Shown piece after piece: positions 30,492 to 40,309 of a DNA stretch of 64,000 nt. The first letter of the stretch is position 1. Each line of letters begins with the position of its first letter. Origin of the DNA: Comamonadaceae bacterium (GTDB lineage: Bacteria > Pseudomonadota > Gammaproteobacteria > Burkholderiales > Burkholderiaceae_C). The DNA lies in the NCBI GenBank assembly GCA_027488215.1, contig JAIYCB010000002.1, positions 41,005 through 105,004 on the forward strand, given 5' to 3'. The notes under the pieces were generated by a model that was given only the letters and a program-made list of their open reading frames with translations, was not told the DNA's origin and searched no databases. The position numbers were made by a program, and so were the translations under genes.

Positions 30492-31129
30492 TCACGCTGG
30501 CCCTGTCCAAAGGACGCATCTTTGATGAAACCCTGCCGCTGCTGAAGGCCGCTGGCATCGAGGTGCTGGAAGATCCCGAGAAATCCCGCAAGCTGATCTT
30601 GCCCACCAATCACCCCAACGTGCGCGTGGTGCTGGTGCGTGCCAGCGACGTGCCCACTTATGTGGAATACGGCGGCGCCGATTTGGGCGTCACCGGGCTG
30701 GACACCCTGATCGAACACGGTGGCCAAGGCCTGTACCAGCCGCTGGACCTGAACATCGCCAAATGCCGGATGAGTGTGGCCGTGCGCGCCGACTACGACT
30801 ATGCCAGCGCGGTGCGCACCGGCTCGCGCCTGAAGGTGGCGACCAAATACACCGCGATTGCGCGTGACTTTTTTGCCACCAAGGGCGTGCACGTGGACAT
30901 GATCAAGCTCTACGGCAGCATGGAACTGGCACCGCTGACGGGCTTGGCCGATGCCATCGTCGATCTGGTTTCGACGGGCAATACGCTCAAGGCCAACCAC
31001 CTGGTCGAAGTCGAACGCATCATGGACATCAGCTCGCGTCTGGTGGTCAACCAAGCCGCGCTCAAACTCAAGCAAGCTCCGATCCGCGCCATCATCGACG
31101 CCTTTGCAGGTGCGGTGAAGAAAGACTGA
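30488..31129 (+). CDS. hisG: ATP phosphoribosyltransferase, short form
   Basis: The protein has 213 residues, which is the short HisG form without the C-terminal regulatory domain. It starts histidine synthesis by joining ATP and PRPP. Conserved segments are [15 protein letters not shown] at the N-terminus, [13 protein letters not shown] near residue 62, and the PRPP-binding [14 protein letters not shown] near residue 161. Short HisG works only with the HisZ subunit, which is not in this window. It overlaps murA by four bases and hisD follows two bases later. Confidence 0.97.
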   Translation: MITLALSKGRIFDETLPLLKAAGIEVLEDPEKSRKLILPTNHPNVRVVLVRASDVPTYVEYGGADLGVTGLDTLIEHGGQGLYQPLDLNIAKCRMSVAVRADYDYASAVRTGSRLKVATKYTAIARDFFATKGVHVDMIKLYGSMELAPLTGLADAIVDLVSTGNTLKANHLVEVERIMDISSRLVVNQAALKLKQAPIRAIIDAFAGAVKKD

Positions 31130-31131
31130 AC

Positions 31132-32475
31132 ATGGGACTCCAGGCCAAACCCTTGCAACTGAACACGCTTGACGCCGGTTTTGAAGCGGCCTTTGCGGCC
31201 CGCTTGCATTGGTCTGCCGACACCGACGCCGCCATAGAGCAGCGCGTGGCCGACATCCTGGCCGATGTGCAAAAACGCGACGACGCGGCGGTGCTCGAAT
31301 ACACCCAGCGTTTTGACGGCCTGCAAGCCGCCGACATGAAGGCCTTGGAGATCACCCAAGGCCAGCTGCAAGCCGCTTTGGACAGTCTGCCTGCCGTGCA
31401 ACGCGAAGCCCTGCAGGCGGCCGCCGCCCGCGTGCGCCAGTACCACGAGGCGCAAAAGAAAGCGTCTGGAGAAAGCTGGAGCTACCGCGACGAAGACGGC
31501 ACCTTGCTCGGCCAAAAAGTCACGCCACTGGACCGCGTGGGCATTTACGTGCCCGGCGGCAAAGCCGCTTATCCGTCTTCGGTGTTGATGAACGCGATTC
31601 CGGCCCATGTGGCGGGCGTGCAAGACATCATCATGGTGGTACCCACACCGCAAGGCGTGCGCAACCCGCTGGTGCTGGCTGCTGCCTGTGTGGCGGGCGT
31701 GAGCCGCGCCTTCACGGTGGGCGGTGCGCAAGCCGTGGCGGCGCTGGCCTATGGCACCGCCACCATCCCCAAAGTGGACAAGATCACCGGCCCGGGTAAC
31801 GCCTATGTGGCCAGTGCCAAAAAGCGCGTGTTTGGCACCGTGGGCATCGACATGATCGCGGGCCCCTCTGAAATTCTGGTGCTGGCCGACGGCACCACAC
31901 CCGCCGAATGGGTGGCGATGGATTTGTTCAGCCAGGCCGAACACGACGAGCTGGCGCAAAGCATTTTGCTCTGCCCTGATGCAGCCTACATCGCCGAGGT
32001 GCAAGCCGCCATTGACCGTCGGCTGCCCTCCATGCCGCGCTGCGAAATCATCGCCAAGTCTTTGAACGACCGGGGTGCTTTGATCTTGACGCGCAACATG
32101 GAAGAAGCCTGTGCCATCAGCAACCGCATCGCACCCGAACACCTGGAGGTCTCCAGTCGCGACCCGCACCGCTGGGAGCCACTGCTGCGCCACGCGGGGG
32201 CCATCTTCTTGGGCGCGTTCACCAGCGAATCGCTGGGCGACTACTGCGCAGGCCCCAACCACGTCCTGCCCACCAGCGGCACGGCACGCTTCTCGTCGCC
32301 GCTGGGCGTGTACGACTTCCAAAAGCGCAGCAGCCTGATCGAAGTGAGCGAAGCTGGTGCCCAGTCATTGGGGCGCATTGCTGCAGAGCTGGCCTATGGT
32401 GAAGGCCTGCAAGCCCATGCCCGCGCCGCCGAACTTCGTTTGAATCCTGTACCCCCGATGCGAGACCCGAAATGA
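31132..32475 (+). CDS. hisD: Histidinol dehydrogenase
   Basis: The protein has 447 residues. It oxidises L-histidinol to L-histidine in the last two steps, using zinc and NAD. Motifs are [19 protein letters not shown] near residue 138, [15 protein letters not shown] near residue 215, [11 protein letters not shown] near residue 243, and [11 protein letters not shown] near residue 264 with the zinc-ligating glutamine and histidine. [17 protein letters not shown] near residue 378 includes another conserved histidine. It overlaps hisC by four bases. Confidence 0.98.
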   Translation: MGLQAKPLQLNTLDAGFEAAFAARLHWSADTDAAIEQRVADILADVQKRDDAAVLEYTQRFDGLQAADMKALEITQGQLQAALDSLPAVQREALQAAAARVRQYHEAQKKASGESWSYRDEDGTLLGQKVTPLDRVGIYVPGGKAAYPSSVLMNAIPAHVAGVQDIIMVVPTPQGVRNPLVLAAACVAGVSRAFTVGGAQAVAALAYGTATIPKVDKITGPGNAYVASAKKRVFGTVGIDMIAGPSEILVLADGTTPAEWVAMDLFSQAEHDELAQSILLCPDAAYIAEVQAAIDRRLPSMPRCEIIAKSLNDRGALILTRNMEEACAISNRIAPEHLEVSSRDPHRWEPLLRHAGAIFLGAFTSESLGDYCAGPNHVLPTSGTARFSSPLGVYDFQKRSSLIEVSEAGAQSLGRIAAELAYGEGLQAHARAAELRLNPVPPMRDPK

Positions 32476-33557
32476 GCAACGTCAGCCCCCAACTCATGCA
32501 ACGCATCCGCCAGGACGTGCAGTCCATGCACGCCTACGCCATCCAGGATTCTGCGGGCATGGTCAAGCTCGATGCGATGGAAAACCCACATCGCCTGCCT
32601 GCTGATTTGCAAAAGGCCTTGGGCGAGCGACTGGGCGCGCTGGCACTCAACCGCTACCCCGGCGAGCGTGTGAACGAGCTGCGCCATGCGCTGGCAAGTT
32701 ACGCAGGCATGCCCGAAGGCTTTGACATCATGCTGGGCAACGGCTCGGACGAGTTGATCTCTTTGTTGGCCATGGCCTGTGATGTGCCCGGCGCCTCGAT
32801 CCTGTCGCCTTTGCCGGGCTTTGTGATGTACGCCATGAGCGCCCAGCTGCAAGGCCTGGCTTTCCATGGCGTGCCGCTCACGGCAGATTTCGAGCTGGAC
32901 GAAGCCGCCATGCTGGCCGCCATTGCCGAGCACAAGCCGTCCATCGTGTACCTGGCTTACCCCAACAACCCCACGGGCAACTTGTGGAACGACGACACGA
33001 TCGAAAAAATCGTGCTGGCCCAGGGTGCGCAAGGCGGCCTCGTGGTCATGGACGAGGCCTACCAGCCCTTTGCCAGCCGCAGCTACATCGACCGCATCAC
33101 GCGCCATTCGCATGTGCTCTTGATGCGCACGCTGTCCAAGTTTGGCTTGGCCGGTGTGCGTTTGGGCTACATGATCGCCCCCAAGGCGTTGGTGGCCGAG
33201 GTCGACAAAGTGCGCCCGCCCTACAACATCAGCGTTCTGAATGCCGAGTGCGCCCTGTTCGCGCTGGAGCATGCCGAGGTGTTTGCCGCGCAGGCTCAAG
33301 ACCTGCGCCATGAGCGCACCCGATTGCTGCAAGCACTGAATGCCTTGCCCGGCGTTCAGCCTTTCCCCAGCGAAGCCAACATGATCCTGGCCCGCGTGCC
33401 CGACGCCGCCAAAACCTTTGACGGTCTGAAGGCGCACGGTGTGCTGATCAAGAACATTTCTAAAATGCACCCACTGCTGGCCAACTGCCTGCGCCTGACG
33501 GTGGGCACCGCCGCAGAAAACGACCAACTCCTTGCCGCTCTGAAAGCCTCCTTATGA
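32472..33557 (+). CDS. hisC: Histidinol-phosphate aminotransferase
   Basis: The protein has 361 residues. It is a PLP fold-type I aminotransferase that converts imidazole acetol-phosphate to histidinol phosphate. Visible features are [12 protein letters not shown] near residue 31, [13 protein letters not shown] near residue 57, [11 protein letters not shown] near residue 86, [11 protein letters not shown] near residue 160, DEAYQPF near residue 193, and the PLP lysine in [14 protein letters not shown] near residue 221. It overlaps hisD and hisB by four bases each. Confidence 0.97.
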   Translation: MSNVSPQLMQRIRQDVQSMHAYAIQDSAGMVKLDAMENPHRLPADLQKALGERLGALALNRYPGERVNELRHALASYAGMPEGFDIMLGNGSDELISLLAMACDVPGASILSPLPGFVMYAMSAQLQGLAFHGVPLTADFELDEAAMLAAIAEHKPSIVYLAYPNNPTGNLWNDDTIEKIVLAQGAQGGLVVMDEAYQPFASRSYIDRITRHSHVLLMRTLSKFGLAGVRLGYMIAPKALVAEVDKVRPPYNISVLNAECALFALEHAEVFAAQAQDLRHERTRLLQALNALPGVQPFPSEANMILARVPDAAKTFDGLKAHGVLIKNISKMHPLLANCLRLTVGTAAENDQLLAALKASL

Positions 33558-34144
33558 ACCGCACTGCTGCAGTCACCCGCAAGACGGCCGAGACGAACAT
33601 CCGCGTCGCCATCAACTTGGACGGCACGGGCCAGACCAAGCTGGCCAGCGGCATTGGTTTTCTGGACCACATGCTGGACCAGATTGCCCGCCACGGCTTG
33701 ATCGATCTGGAGATCGCTTGCGAAGGCGACCTGCACATCGACGGTCATCACACGGTCGAGGACATTGGCATCACCTTGGGCCAAGCCTTTGCGCAAGCCA
33801 TTGGCGACAAAAAAGGCATCCGCCGTTATGGCCACGCCTATGTGCCGCTGGATGAAGCTTTGAGCCGCGTGGTGGTGGACTTTTCGGGTCGCCCCGGTTT
33901 GCACATGGACGTGAACTTCACCTCCGGCTCGCTGGGCACGCTCGACACGCAGTTGGTGTACGAATTCTTCCAAGGCTTTGTGAACCACGCCCTTTGCACG
34001 CTGCACATCGACAACCTCAAGGGTGTCAATGCACACCACCAGTGCGAAACCATCTTCAAGGCCTTTGCCCGCGCTGTGCGTGCGGCACTTGAGCTGGATC
34101 CCCGTTCAGCCGGTGTGATCCCCTCGACCAAGGGAAGTCTCTGA
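33554..34144 (+). CDS. hisB: Imidazoleglycerol-phosphate dehydratase
   Basis: The protein has 196 residues, so this is the monofunctional dehydratase without the phosphatase domain of enteric HisB. Metal-binding histidine motifs are [13 protein letters not shown] near residue 36, [10 protein letters not shown] near residue 67, and [12 protein letters not shown] near residue 146 with NAHHQCE near residue 160. The histidinol-phosphate phosphatase must be encoded elsewhere. It lies between hisC and hisH with almost no spacing. Confidence 0.98.
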   Translation: MNRTAAVTRKTAETNIRVAINLDGTGQTKLASGIGFLDHMLDQIARHGLIDLEIACEGDLHIDGHHTVEDIGITLGQAFAQAIGDKKGIRRYGHAYVPLDEALSRVVVDFSGRPGLHMDVNFTSGSLGTLDTQLVYEFFQGFVNHALCTLHIDNLKGVNAHHQCETIFKAFARAVRAALELDPRSAGVIPSTKGSL

Positions 34145-34146
34145 GC

Positions 34147-34803
34147 ATGAGCGTCAACCGCGTTGCTGTGGTGGACTACGGTATGGGCAACCTGCGCAGT
34201 GTCGCGCAGGCGGTGATGCATGCCGCCTCCAGCGTGGACCATGCCGAAGTGACGGTGACGTCTGACCCGCAAATGGTGCGTAACGCGCACCGCGTGGTTT
34301 TGCCAGGGCAGGGCGCCATGCCCGATTGCATGCGCGAATTGCGCGATTCGGGTCTGTTGGAAGCCGTGCTCGAAGCCGCCGTCAGCAAGCCCCTGTTTGG
34401 CGTGTGCGTGGGCATGCAGATGCTGCTGGACCACAGCGACGAGGGCGACACGCCGGGTCTGGGCTTGATCCCTGGCCGTGTCGTCAAGTTCGACTTGGCA
34501 GGCCAAATTCAGCCCGATGGCACCCGCTATAAAGTCCCGCAGATGGGCTGGAACCAAGTCTGGCAAGCCACGCCAGCCCATCCGCTGTGGCAAGGCATTG
34601 CCGATGGCAGCTGGTATTATTTTGTGCACAGCTTTTATGCCCAAGTGGCCAACCCGGCGCACAGTGCGGCCGAAACCGATTACGGCGGCCGCTTTGCCTG
34701 CGCCATTGCCCGTGACAATATTTTTGCCACCCAGTTTCACCCCGAAAAAAGCGCGGCCCAAGGCCTGGCCTTGTTCCGCAATTTCCTCCACTGGCAGCCT
34801 TGA
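34147..34803 (+). CDS. hisH: Imidazole glycerol phosphate synthase glutaminase subunit
   Basis: The protein has 218 residues. It is a class I glutamine amidotransferase that feeds ammonia to HisF. The nucleophile cysteine is in [15 protein letters not shown] near residue 82. The oxyanion region [15 protein letters not shown] is near residue 52, and the catalytic histidine and glutamate are in [13 protein letters not shown] near residue 196. The start at 34147 follows hisB by two bases. Confidence 0.97.
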   Translation: MSVNRVAVVDYGMGNLRSVAQAVMHAASSVDHAEVTVTSDPQMVRNAHRVVLPGQGAMPDCMRELRDSGLLEAVLEAAVSKPLFGVCVGMQMLLDHSDEGDTPGLGLIPGRVVKFDLAGQIQPDGTRYKVPQMGWNQVWQATPAHPLWQGIADGSWYYFVHSFYAQVANPAHSAAETDYGGRFACAIARDNIFATQFHPEKSAAQGLALFRNFLHWQP

Positions 34804-34848
34804 GTGGTTTTCACTGCCGTTTTTTGTTCCACCTGCATCCAATCCGCC

Positions 34849-35589
34849 ATGATTCTGATCCCCGCCATTGACCTCAAAGACGGCCACTGCGTTCGCCTCA
34901 AACAGGGCGATATGGACCAAGCCACGACCTTTGGGGAAGACCCTGCAGCCATGGCCCGCACCTGGCTCGAAAAAGGCGCGCGCCGCCTGCACCTGGTGGA
35001 TCTGAACGGCGCCTTCGCAGGCAAGCCGCAAAACTTCGGGGCCATCAAGTCCATCCTCAAGGCCGTGGGCGACGACATCCCGGTGCAGCTGGGCGGTGGC
35101 ATCCGTGATTTGGACACGATTGAAAAATACATCGACAGCGGTATGCGCTACGTCATCATCGGTACAGCTGCCGTCAAGAACCCCGGCTTTTTGAAGGACG
35201 CCTGCACCGCCTTTGGCGGCCACATCATCGTTGGCTTGGACGCCAAAGACGGCAAAGTGGCGACCGACGGCTGGAGCAAGCTCACCGGCCACGAAGTGGT
35301 GGACCTGGCCAAGAAATTCGAAGATTGGGGCGTTGAGTCCATCATCTACACCGACATCGGTCGCGACGGCATGTTGAGCGGCATCAACATCGACGCCACC
35401 GTCAAGCTGGCCCAAGCCCTCACCATCCCCGTGATCGCCTCGGGCGGCTTGTCCAATATGGCCGACATTGAGCAGCTGTGCGCGGTGGAGGATGAAGGTG
35501 TCGAAGGCGTGATTTGTGGCCGTGCCGTTTACTCGGGCAACCTGGACTTCGCGTTGGCGCAGCAACGCGCCGACGAACTCAACGGTTGA
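34849..35589 (+). CDS. hisA: Phosphoribosylformimino-AICAR ribotide isomerase
   Basis: The protein has 246 residues from the ATG at 34849. It is a beta/alpha barrel isomerase of histidine synthesis. The first-half catalytic aspartate is in [19 protein letters not shown] at the N-terminus and the second in [11 protein letters not shown] near residue 172. Phosphate-binding loops are QLGGGIRDL near residue 80 and ASGGLSN near residue 198. The frame is open back to the hisH stop, but the family begins at [10 protein letters not shown]. The 45-base gap after hisH holds no visible signal. Confidence 0.97.
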   Translation: MILIPAIDLKDGHCVRLKQGDMDQATTFGEDPAAMARTWLEKGARRLHLVDLNGAFAGKPQNFGAIKSILKAVGDDIPVQLGGGIRDLDTIEKYIDSGMRYVIIGTAAVKNPGFLKDACTAFGGHIIVGLDAKDGKVATDGWSKLTGHEVVDLAKKFEDWGVESIIYTDIGRDGMLSGINIDATVKLAQALTIPVIASGGLSNMADIEQLCAVEDEGVEGVICGRAVYSGNLDFALAQQRADELNG

Positions 35590-35594
35590 ACCCC

Positions 35595-36452
35595 ATGACT
35601 GCGCAGGCCACGGGCCGCGAGACCACCTTCGCGGGCCTGCCCGCCGTCGAGCTGGTCTTACCCCAGGGCGACACGCTGCGGGTCACGCTGCACGGCGCGC
35701 AGGTGCTGTCTTGGGTGTCGGGCGGTCAAGAGCGCCTTTACCTCAGCCCCCAAAGCGTCATGGACGGGAAGGCTGCCATGCGCGGTGGCGTGCCGGTGTG
35801 CTTTCCGCAGTTCAACCAGCGTGGCCCCATGGCCGATCGCTTGCCCAAACATGGCTTTGCCCGCAACCTGCCTTGGCAGGCCGATGTGCCCGTGTTGTCG
35901 GCCGACAGCGCACAACTGAGCCTGTACCTGCGCGACAATGACCGCACTCGCGCATGGTGGCCGCAGGCCTTTGCATTGCAATTGCGTATCACGATGCATC
36001 CCGGCGCGCTGCGCATCAGCCTGAACGTGCACAACACCGACACCCAGCCGCTGGCGTTTTCGGGGGCGTTGCACACCTATTTGGCGGTCTCTGATGTGAC
36101 CCGCGCCCAGCTTCAGGGCCTGGGCGGCCAAGCCGAATGGGATGCCGTGGCCAACACCCACGCCATCGCCGCAGACACCCTGCAATTTGCGGCCGAGTTT
36201 GACCGCGTGTATGCGGCCAGCGCGCAAGCGCTGCGCCTGAACGACCAACTGCACATCCAACAAAGCGCCAGCTGGGCCAACACCGTGGTCTGGAACCCCG
36301 CACAAGCCCTGTGCCAACGCCTGGCCGACATGCCCGAAGACGGCTGGCGACACATGCTCTGCGTCGAAGCCGCCCAAGTGTTTGAGCCCATCCACTTGCC
36401 CGCAGGCGAGCGCTGGGAAGGCTGGCAGCAGCTGACCGTGACCACCCCATGA
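35595..36452 (+). CDS. Aldose 1-epimerase family protein (D-hexose-6-phosphate mutarotase-like)
   Basis: The protein has 285 residues from the ATG at 35595. It belongs to the galactose mutarotase-like fold, in the YeaD group. Visible segments are TLHGAQVLSWVSGGQERLYL near residue 34, RGGVPVCFPQFNQRGP near residue 60, KHGFARNLPW near residue 85 with a conserved histidine, and FSGALHTYLAVSD near residue 155. The end region VVWNPAQ is typical. It would interconvert anomers of a hexose phosphate in the cytoplasm. It lies between hisA and hisF and has no known role in histidine synthesis, so it is a passenger of the operon. Confidence 0.9.
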   Translation: MTAQATGRETTFAGLPAVELVLPQGDTLRVTLHGAQVLSWVSGGQERLYLSPQSVMDGKAAMRGGVPVCFPQFNQRGPMADRLPKHGFARNLPWQADVPVLSADSAQLSLYLRDNDRTRAWWPQAFALQLRITMHPGALRISLNVHNTDTQPLAFSGALHTYLAVSDVTRAQLQGLGGQAEWDAVANTHAIAADTLQFAAEFDRVYAASAQALRLNDQLHIQQSASWANTVVWNPAQALCQRLADMPEDGWRHMLCVEAAQVFEPIHLPAGERWEGWQQLTVTTP

Positions 36453-36469
36453 ATTGAAAAGAGCCCCCC

Positions 36470-37270
36470 ATGCTGGCCAAACGCATCATTCCCTGCCTTG
36501 ACGTGACCGGCGGTCGCGTGGTCAAGGGCGTCAATTTTGTCGAACTGCGCGACGCCGGAGACCCGGTTGAAATCGCCGCCCGCTACAACGATCAGGGCGC
36601 AGACGAACTCACTTTTCTCGACATCACCGCCACCAGCGACGGCCGCGACGTGATCCTGCACATCATCGAAGCCGTCGCCAGCCAGGTGTTCATTCCGCTC
36701 ACCGTGGGCGGCGGTGTGCGCACGGTGGAAGACGTGCGCCGCTTGCTCAACGCCGGTGCAGACAAAACCAGTTTCAATTCGGCGGCGATTGCCAACCCGC
36801 AGGTCATCCGCGATGCCTCGGCGAAATACGGCGCGCAGTGCATTGTGGTGGCCATCGACGCCAAGCGTCGCAGCGCTGAAGACGAGCAACGCATCGGCAC
36901 CCATGGTTTGCCCATGGGCCCCGGCTGGGACGTGTACAGCCACGGTGGCCGCAAAAACGTGGGCCTGGACGTCGTGGCCTGGGCCACCCAAATGGCCGAA
37001 TACGGCGCAGGCGAAATCCTGCTGACCAGCATGGACCGCGACGGCACCAAAAGCGGTTTTGACTTGCAACTGACCCGCGCCGTGAGCGACGCCGTGAGCG
37101 TACCCGTCATCGCATCGGGCGGCGTGGGTAACCTCGACCACCTGGCCGACGGCGTGAGCATCGGCGGGGCGGATGCGGTGCTGGCTGCGAGCATTTTTCA
37201 CTACGGTGAATACACGGTGCAGCAGGCTAAGGAGCGCATGCGCGAGCGCGGTATTGCAGTTCGGATTTGA
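36470..37270 (+). CDS. hisF: Imidazole glycerol phosphate synthase cyclase subunit
   Basis: The protein has 266 residues. It forms IGP and AICAR from PRFAR using ammonia from HisH. The catalytic aspartates are D11 in [16 protein letters not shown] and the later one in [15 protein letters not shown] near residue 186. [15 protein letters not shown] near residue 81 and [11 protein letters not shown] near residue 209 bind phosphate. It is about ten residues longer than E. coli HisF. It sits 17 bases after the mutarotase-like gene. Confidence 0.97.
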   Translation: MLAKRIIPCLDVTGGRVVKGVNFVELRDAGDPVEIAARYNDQGADELTFLDITATSDGRDVILHIIEAVASQVFIPLTVGGGVRTVEDVRRLLNAGADKTSFNSAAIANPQVIRDASAKYGAQCIVVAIDAKRRSAEDEQRIGTHGLPMGPGWDVYSHGGRKNVGLDVVAWATQMAEYGAGEILLTSMDRDGTKSGFDLQLTRAVSDAVSVPVIASGGVGNLDHLADGVSIGGADAVLAASIFHYGEYTVQQAKERMRERGIAVRI

Positions 37271-37333
37271 TAGCGAGAGGGTGCGGCTGAGCGGGTACTT
37301 GCGCAACTTGAAGGTTAAGTCTTGGATCAACCC

Positions 37334-37798
37334 ATGCACATTGCTAATGAACCCGCAAACCAACCCGAAGTCCTTGCGCTGATCGAGCAGCTGGACGCGT
37401 ACCAAAAGCCGCTTTATCCTGCAGAAAGTCACCACGGTATTGACGTGGCCATCCTGTCGCAGCCGAATGTCATTTTTGCGGTCGCTCGCGATGCATCGGG
37501 CCATGCGGTGGCTTGTGGGGCCATCGTGATCGAGCCCGCGTATGGGGAGCTCAAGAGAATGTTCACGCTGCCCAGCCACCGGGGCAAAGGCATCGCCCGT
37601 TCGCTGGTGCAATGGCTGGAAGCGCAGGCACAGGCCCGTGGCTGCCATCTTTTCATGCTCGAAACCGGTTACCTTCAAACCGAAGCCATCTCTCTGTATG
37701 AGCGGCTTGGCTACAGCCGTCGAGGCCCGTTTGACCCCTACACGGATGACCCCAACAGTGTGTTCATGCTCAAGTCAGCTGCTGACCCGTTTCGCTGA
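37334..37798 (+). CDS. GNAT-family N-acetyltransferase
   Basis: The protein has 154 residues from the ATG at 37334; a TTG at 37322 would add four. It has the GNAT core: IEPAYGELKRMFTLPSHRGK leading into the acetyl-CoA loop RGKGIARSLVQW near residue 82, followed by LETGYLQTEAISLYERLGY near residue 112. The likely role is acetylation of a small molecule or amino group, with unknown substrate. It lies between hisF and hisI and is not part of histidine synthesis. The upstream Shine-Dalgarno is weak. Confidence 0.88.
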   Translation: MHIANEPANQPEVLALIEQLDAYQKPLYPAESHHGIDVAILSQPNVIFAVARDASGHAVACGAIVIEPAYGELKRMFTLPSHRGKGIARSLVQWLEAQAQARGCHLFMLETGYLQTEAISLYERLGYSRRGPFDPYTDDPNSVFMLKSAADPFR

Positions 37799-37871
37799 CT
37801 GTTCGATCAAAGACTGCGCCATTGGGTGCGTACACAGGTTGTTTGCCACAATGTCTTAAGATCACTCCCCT

Positions 37872-38261
37872 ATGAACTGGCTCGATCAAATCAAATGGGA
37901 CGACAAAGGCTTGGTGCCTGTTATTGCCCAGGAAAAAGACACAGGCGACGTGCTGATGTTCGCCTGGATGAACCGTGAGGCGCTGCAAAAGACGGCTGAG
38001 CTCAAGCGGGCGGTGTATTTCAGCCGTTCGCGCAACAAGCTGTGGTTCAAGGGCGAGGAGTCGGGCCATGTGCAGACGGTGCACGATATTCGCATCGATT
38101 GCGACAACGATGTGGTGTTGCTCAAGATTACCCAGCTGGGGCACGAGCCGGGCATTGCTTGCCACACGGGCCGCCACAGTTGCTTTTTCCAGAGCTTGCA
38201 GCCGGACGGCTGGCAGGCAGTGGACCCGGTCCTGAAGGACCCTGAAACCATTTACAAGTAA
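37872..38261 (+). CDS. hisI: Phosphoribosyl-AMP cyclohydrolase
   Basis: The protein has 129 residues, and is the stand-alone cyclohydrolase, not fused to HisE. It opens the adenine ring of PR-AMP using zinc. Features are [13 protein letters not shown] near residue 30, [19 protein letters not shown] near residue 51, [13 protein letters not shown] near residue 76 and the cysteines of [13 protein letters not shown] near residue 94. The hisE gene follows by four bases. Confidence 0.97.
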   Translation: MNWLDQIKWDDKGLVPVIAQEKDTGDVLMFAWMNREALQKTAELKRAVYFSRSRNKLWFKGEESGHVQTVHDIRIDCDNDVVLLKITQLGHEPGIACHTGRHSCFFQSLQPDGWQAVDPVLKDPETIYK

Positions 38262-38265
38262 GCCC

Positions 38266-38643
38266 ATGAGCGCACTCAATTCATCCGATACGCTCGCGCG
38301 TCTGGCCGCCATCATCGAAAGCCGCAAAGCGGCCAACGGCGGCGACCCCGAGAAAAGCTATGTGGCCCGCCTGCTGTACAAGGGGCCGGACGCCTTTTTG
38401 AAGAAAATCGGCGAAGAAGCAACCGAAACCGTGATGGCCGCCAAAGACGTGGACCACGGCGGCGATGCCTCCAAGTTGGTTTATGAAGTGGCTGATCTGT
38501 GGTTTCACAGCATGGTCGCACTGGCGCACTATGGCCTCACGCCCGCCGACGTGGTCAACGAGCTGGCCCGCCGCGAAGGCCTGAGCGGCCTGGAAGAAAA
38601 AGCCCTGCGCAAAGTGCAAGAACGAGAGCGTTTGGGCGAATAA
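38266..38643 (+). CDS. hisE: Phosphoribosyl-ATP diphosphatase
   Basis: The protein has 125 residues. It belongs to the MazG-like all-alpha pyrophosphohydrolases and removes pyrophosphate from PR-ATP. The core is [20 protein letters not shown] near residue 31 followed by [11 protein letters not shown], and [18 protein letters not shown] near residue 74 carries the metal-binding E..D pattern. It is the last histidine gene of the cluster. Confidence 0.97.
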   Translation: MSALNSSDTLARLAAIIESRKAANGGDPEKSYVARLLYKGPDAFLKKIGEEATETVMAAKDVDHGGDASKLVYEVADLWFHSMVALAHYGLTPADVVNELARREGLSGLEEKALRKVQERERLGE

Positions 38644-38667
38644 ATTGCACGCTTGGGCTAACAAACC

Positions 38668-39030
38668 ATGAACGACCAACCCATCGACGACAGCACTCAC
38701 ACCATCAGCTGGGTCAGCTACATTCTGCACCTGATCGTGGCCGTCAGCGCCGTGATTCCGGGTGCCCAGATGGGCCCGGCTTTGCTTGTGGTGGCGCTGA
38801 TCATCGATTTGGTCAAAAAGGGCGATGCCCCGGGTTGGGAGGCCACGCATTTCAGTTACCGCATCCGCACCGTGATTTGGGCCGCCTTGCTGTACTTGGT
38901 CACGGCGCCTTTGTGGTTGTTGATGTTTTTCCCGGGCTGGCTTGCCTGGGTGGCCATTTCCATCTGGTTTTTGTACCGCATTGTGCTGGGCATGGTGCGC
39001 CTGAACGGGCAGCGCCCGGTGACCGACTGA
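38668..39030 (+). CDS. DUF4870-like small membrane protein
   Basis: The protein has 120 residues and three predicted membrane segments, at about residues 12-30, 33-50 and 68-105. A basic loop (KKGDAPGWEATHF) separates them and a polar tail follows. It resembles the DUF4870/Tic20-like small membrane proteins, with SYILHLIVA and the ending YRIVLGMVRLNGQRPV. No function is known to me. It is commonly found next to the HIT-family gene in this group. Confidence 0.85.
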   Translation: MNDQPIDDSTHTISWVSYILHLIVAVSAVIPGAQMGPALLVVALIIDLVKKGDAPGWEATHFSYRIRTVIWAALLYLVTAPLWLLMFFPGWLAWVAISIWFLYRIVLGMVRLNGQRPVTD

Positions 39031-39057
39031 ACTCCTTTTTCTCAATTCACGCAAGCT

Positions 39058-39414
39058 ATGACCGACGCCAACTGTATTTTTTGCAAAATCATTGCGGGCC
39101 AGATCCCTTCGCGCAAGGTGCACGAAGACGAGCATGTGTTCGCCTTTCACGACATCGCGCCTTGGGCGCCTGTCCATTTCCTGATCATTCCCAAGCTGCA
39201 CATCCCTTCAATGATGCATCTGGCCCATGAGCATTCCGCTTTGATGGGCCACATGATGACCCTGGCCCCCAAGTTGGCTGCTCAAGAGGGTTGTAACCCT
39301 TACCCCGATGGTGGTTTCCGGATCGTGGTGAACAACGGGCTCGAGGGCGGTCAAGAGGTGCACCACCTGCACATGCACGTCATGGGAGGCCCCCGTCCTT
39401 GGTTGCGGGGCTGA
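39058..39414 (+). CDS. HIT-family (HINT-like) nucleotide hydrolase
   Basis: The protein has 118 residues. The histidine triad is plain: HHLHMHVMGG near residue 102, with CIFCKIIAGQIPS at the N-terminus giving two of the usual zinc-site cysteines. HINT-type proteins hydrolyse adenosine phosphoramidates and related compounds. Family length and motifs are normal. It precedes tatA by about 100 bases. Confidence 0.95.
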   Translation: MTDANCIFCKIIAGQIPSRKVHEDEHVFAFHDIAPWAPVHFLIIPKLHIPSMMHLAHEHSALMGHMMTLAPKLAAQEGCNPYPDGGFRIVVNNGLEGGQEVHHLHMHVMGGPRPWLRG

Positions 39415-39521
39415 TTAGGGCTTGAAATCTGGGCTTTGTCCCACAAATCCTTGATTCAGCAGGGCCGATCAAATCCGGGCTGTCTATCCCCTTAGAATCC
39501 GAGCATTAACAGGAGATTTTC

Positions 39522-39767
39522 ATGGGTACTTTTTCCATTTGGCACTGGCTGATCGTGCTGTTGATTGTGGTCATGGTGTTCGGCACCAAAAAGCTCAAGA
39601 ACATGGGTTCTGACTTGGGCGGTGCAGTCAAAGGTTTCAAAGACGGCATGAAAGAGGGCGGAACCAAGGACGAGGCAGCAGCCCCTGTGGCAGGTCAAGT
39701 CACGGCTTCGACCACGGCTCAGACCGAAAAGACCACCATCGACGTCGAAGCCAAGACCAAGTCTTGA
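39522..39767 (+). CDS. tatA: Twin-arginine translocase subunit TatA
   Basis: The protein has 81 residues. It has the N-terminal membrane helix ([14 protein letters not shown]), the hinge [14 protein letters not shown] and an amphipathic helix [13 protein letters not shown], then a charged tail. TatA forms the pore for folded proteins carrying twin-arginine signals. A good Shine-Dalgarno (caggag) lies nine bases upstream, and a -10-like tagaat is at 39493-39498 without a clear -35. It starts the tatABC cluster. Confidence 0.96.
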   Translation: MGTFSIWHWLIVLLIVVMVFGTKKLKNMGSDLGGAVKGFKDGMKEGGTKDEAAAPVAGQVTASTTAQTEKTTIDVEAKTKS

Positions 39768-39801
39768 ACGCTTGCACACCTGAACGACTGAACGCCGCAC
39801 T

Positions 39802-40269
39802 GTGCTGGATCTAAGCTTTTCGAAAATGGCCCTCATCGGGGTGGTGGCGTTGATCGTCATCGGCCCCGAAAAACTGCCCAAAGTGGCCCGTACGCTGGGC
39901 ACTTTGCTTGGAAAGGCCCAGCGCTATGTGTCTGACGTCAAGGCCGAGGTCAACCGGTCTATGGACCTTGAAGAGCTCAAAAAGATGAAAGAGACCATGG
40001 AGACAGCGGCTCGCGATGTGGAGCAGACCGTCCAGACCACGGCCTCTGATTTTGAAAAGGATTGGGCCGAGACCACAGCTGGACTGAACAGCGATTTGCC
40101 TGCCATCGAGCCGCCACCGCCTTATTACGTTCGCCCAGATAAAAACTGGCGTCTCAAGCGTGGCGCAATGCCGCAGTGGTACAAAGCCCGCTCCGGGGTG
40201 CGTACCAAAGCGCTCTCAGGGGCAGCACGTGTGGCCCGTTACCGGCCCAAGCCCCTCAATTCTGTGTGA
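39802..40269 (+). CDS. tatB: Twin-arginine translocase subunit TatB
   Basis: The protein has 155 residues and uses a GTG start at 39802. It begins [20 protein letters not shown] and then [13 protein letters not shown], the usual TatB helix-hinge with its glutamate and proline. A long amphipathic and acidic region follows. TatB works with TatC to recognise signal peptides. It lies 34 bases after tatA. The C-terminus is basic and tyrosine-rich. Confidence 0.95.
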   Translation: MLDLSFSKMALIGVVALIVIGPEKLPKVARTLGTLLGKAQRYVSDVKAEVNRSMDLEELKKMKETMETAARDVEQTVQTTASDFEKDWAETTAGLNSDLPAIEPPPPYYVRPDKNWRLKRGAMPQWYKARSGVRTKALSGAARVARYRPKPLNSV

Positions 40270-40309
40270 CGACTGCGCACCGCGTGTGCCTCGTCCAACT
40301 GGCCCCCTC

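Noticed and set aside
38668..39030. Toxin or small defence membrane protein
   Set aside because: It resembles DUF4870-type housekeeping membrane proteins and has no partner antitoxin or effector gene.
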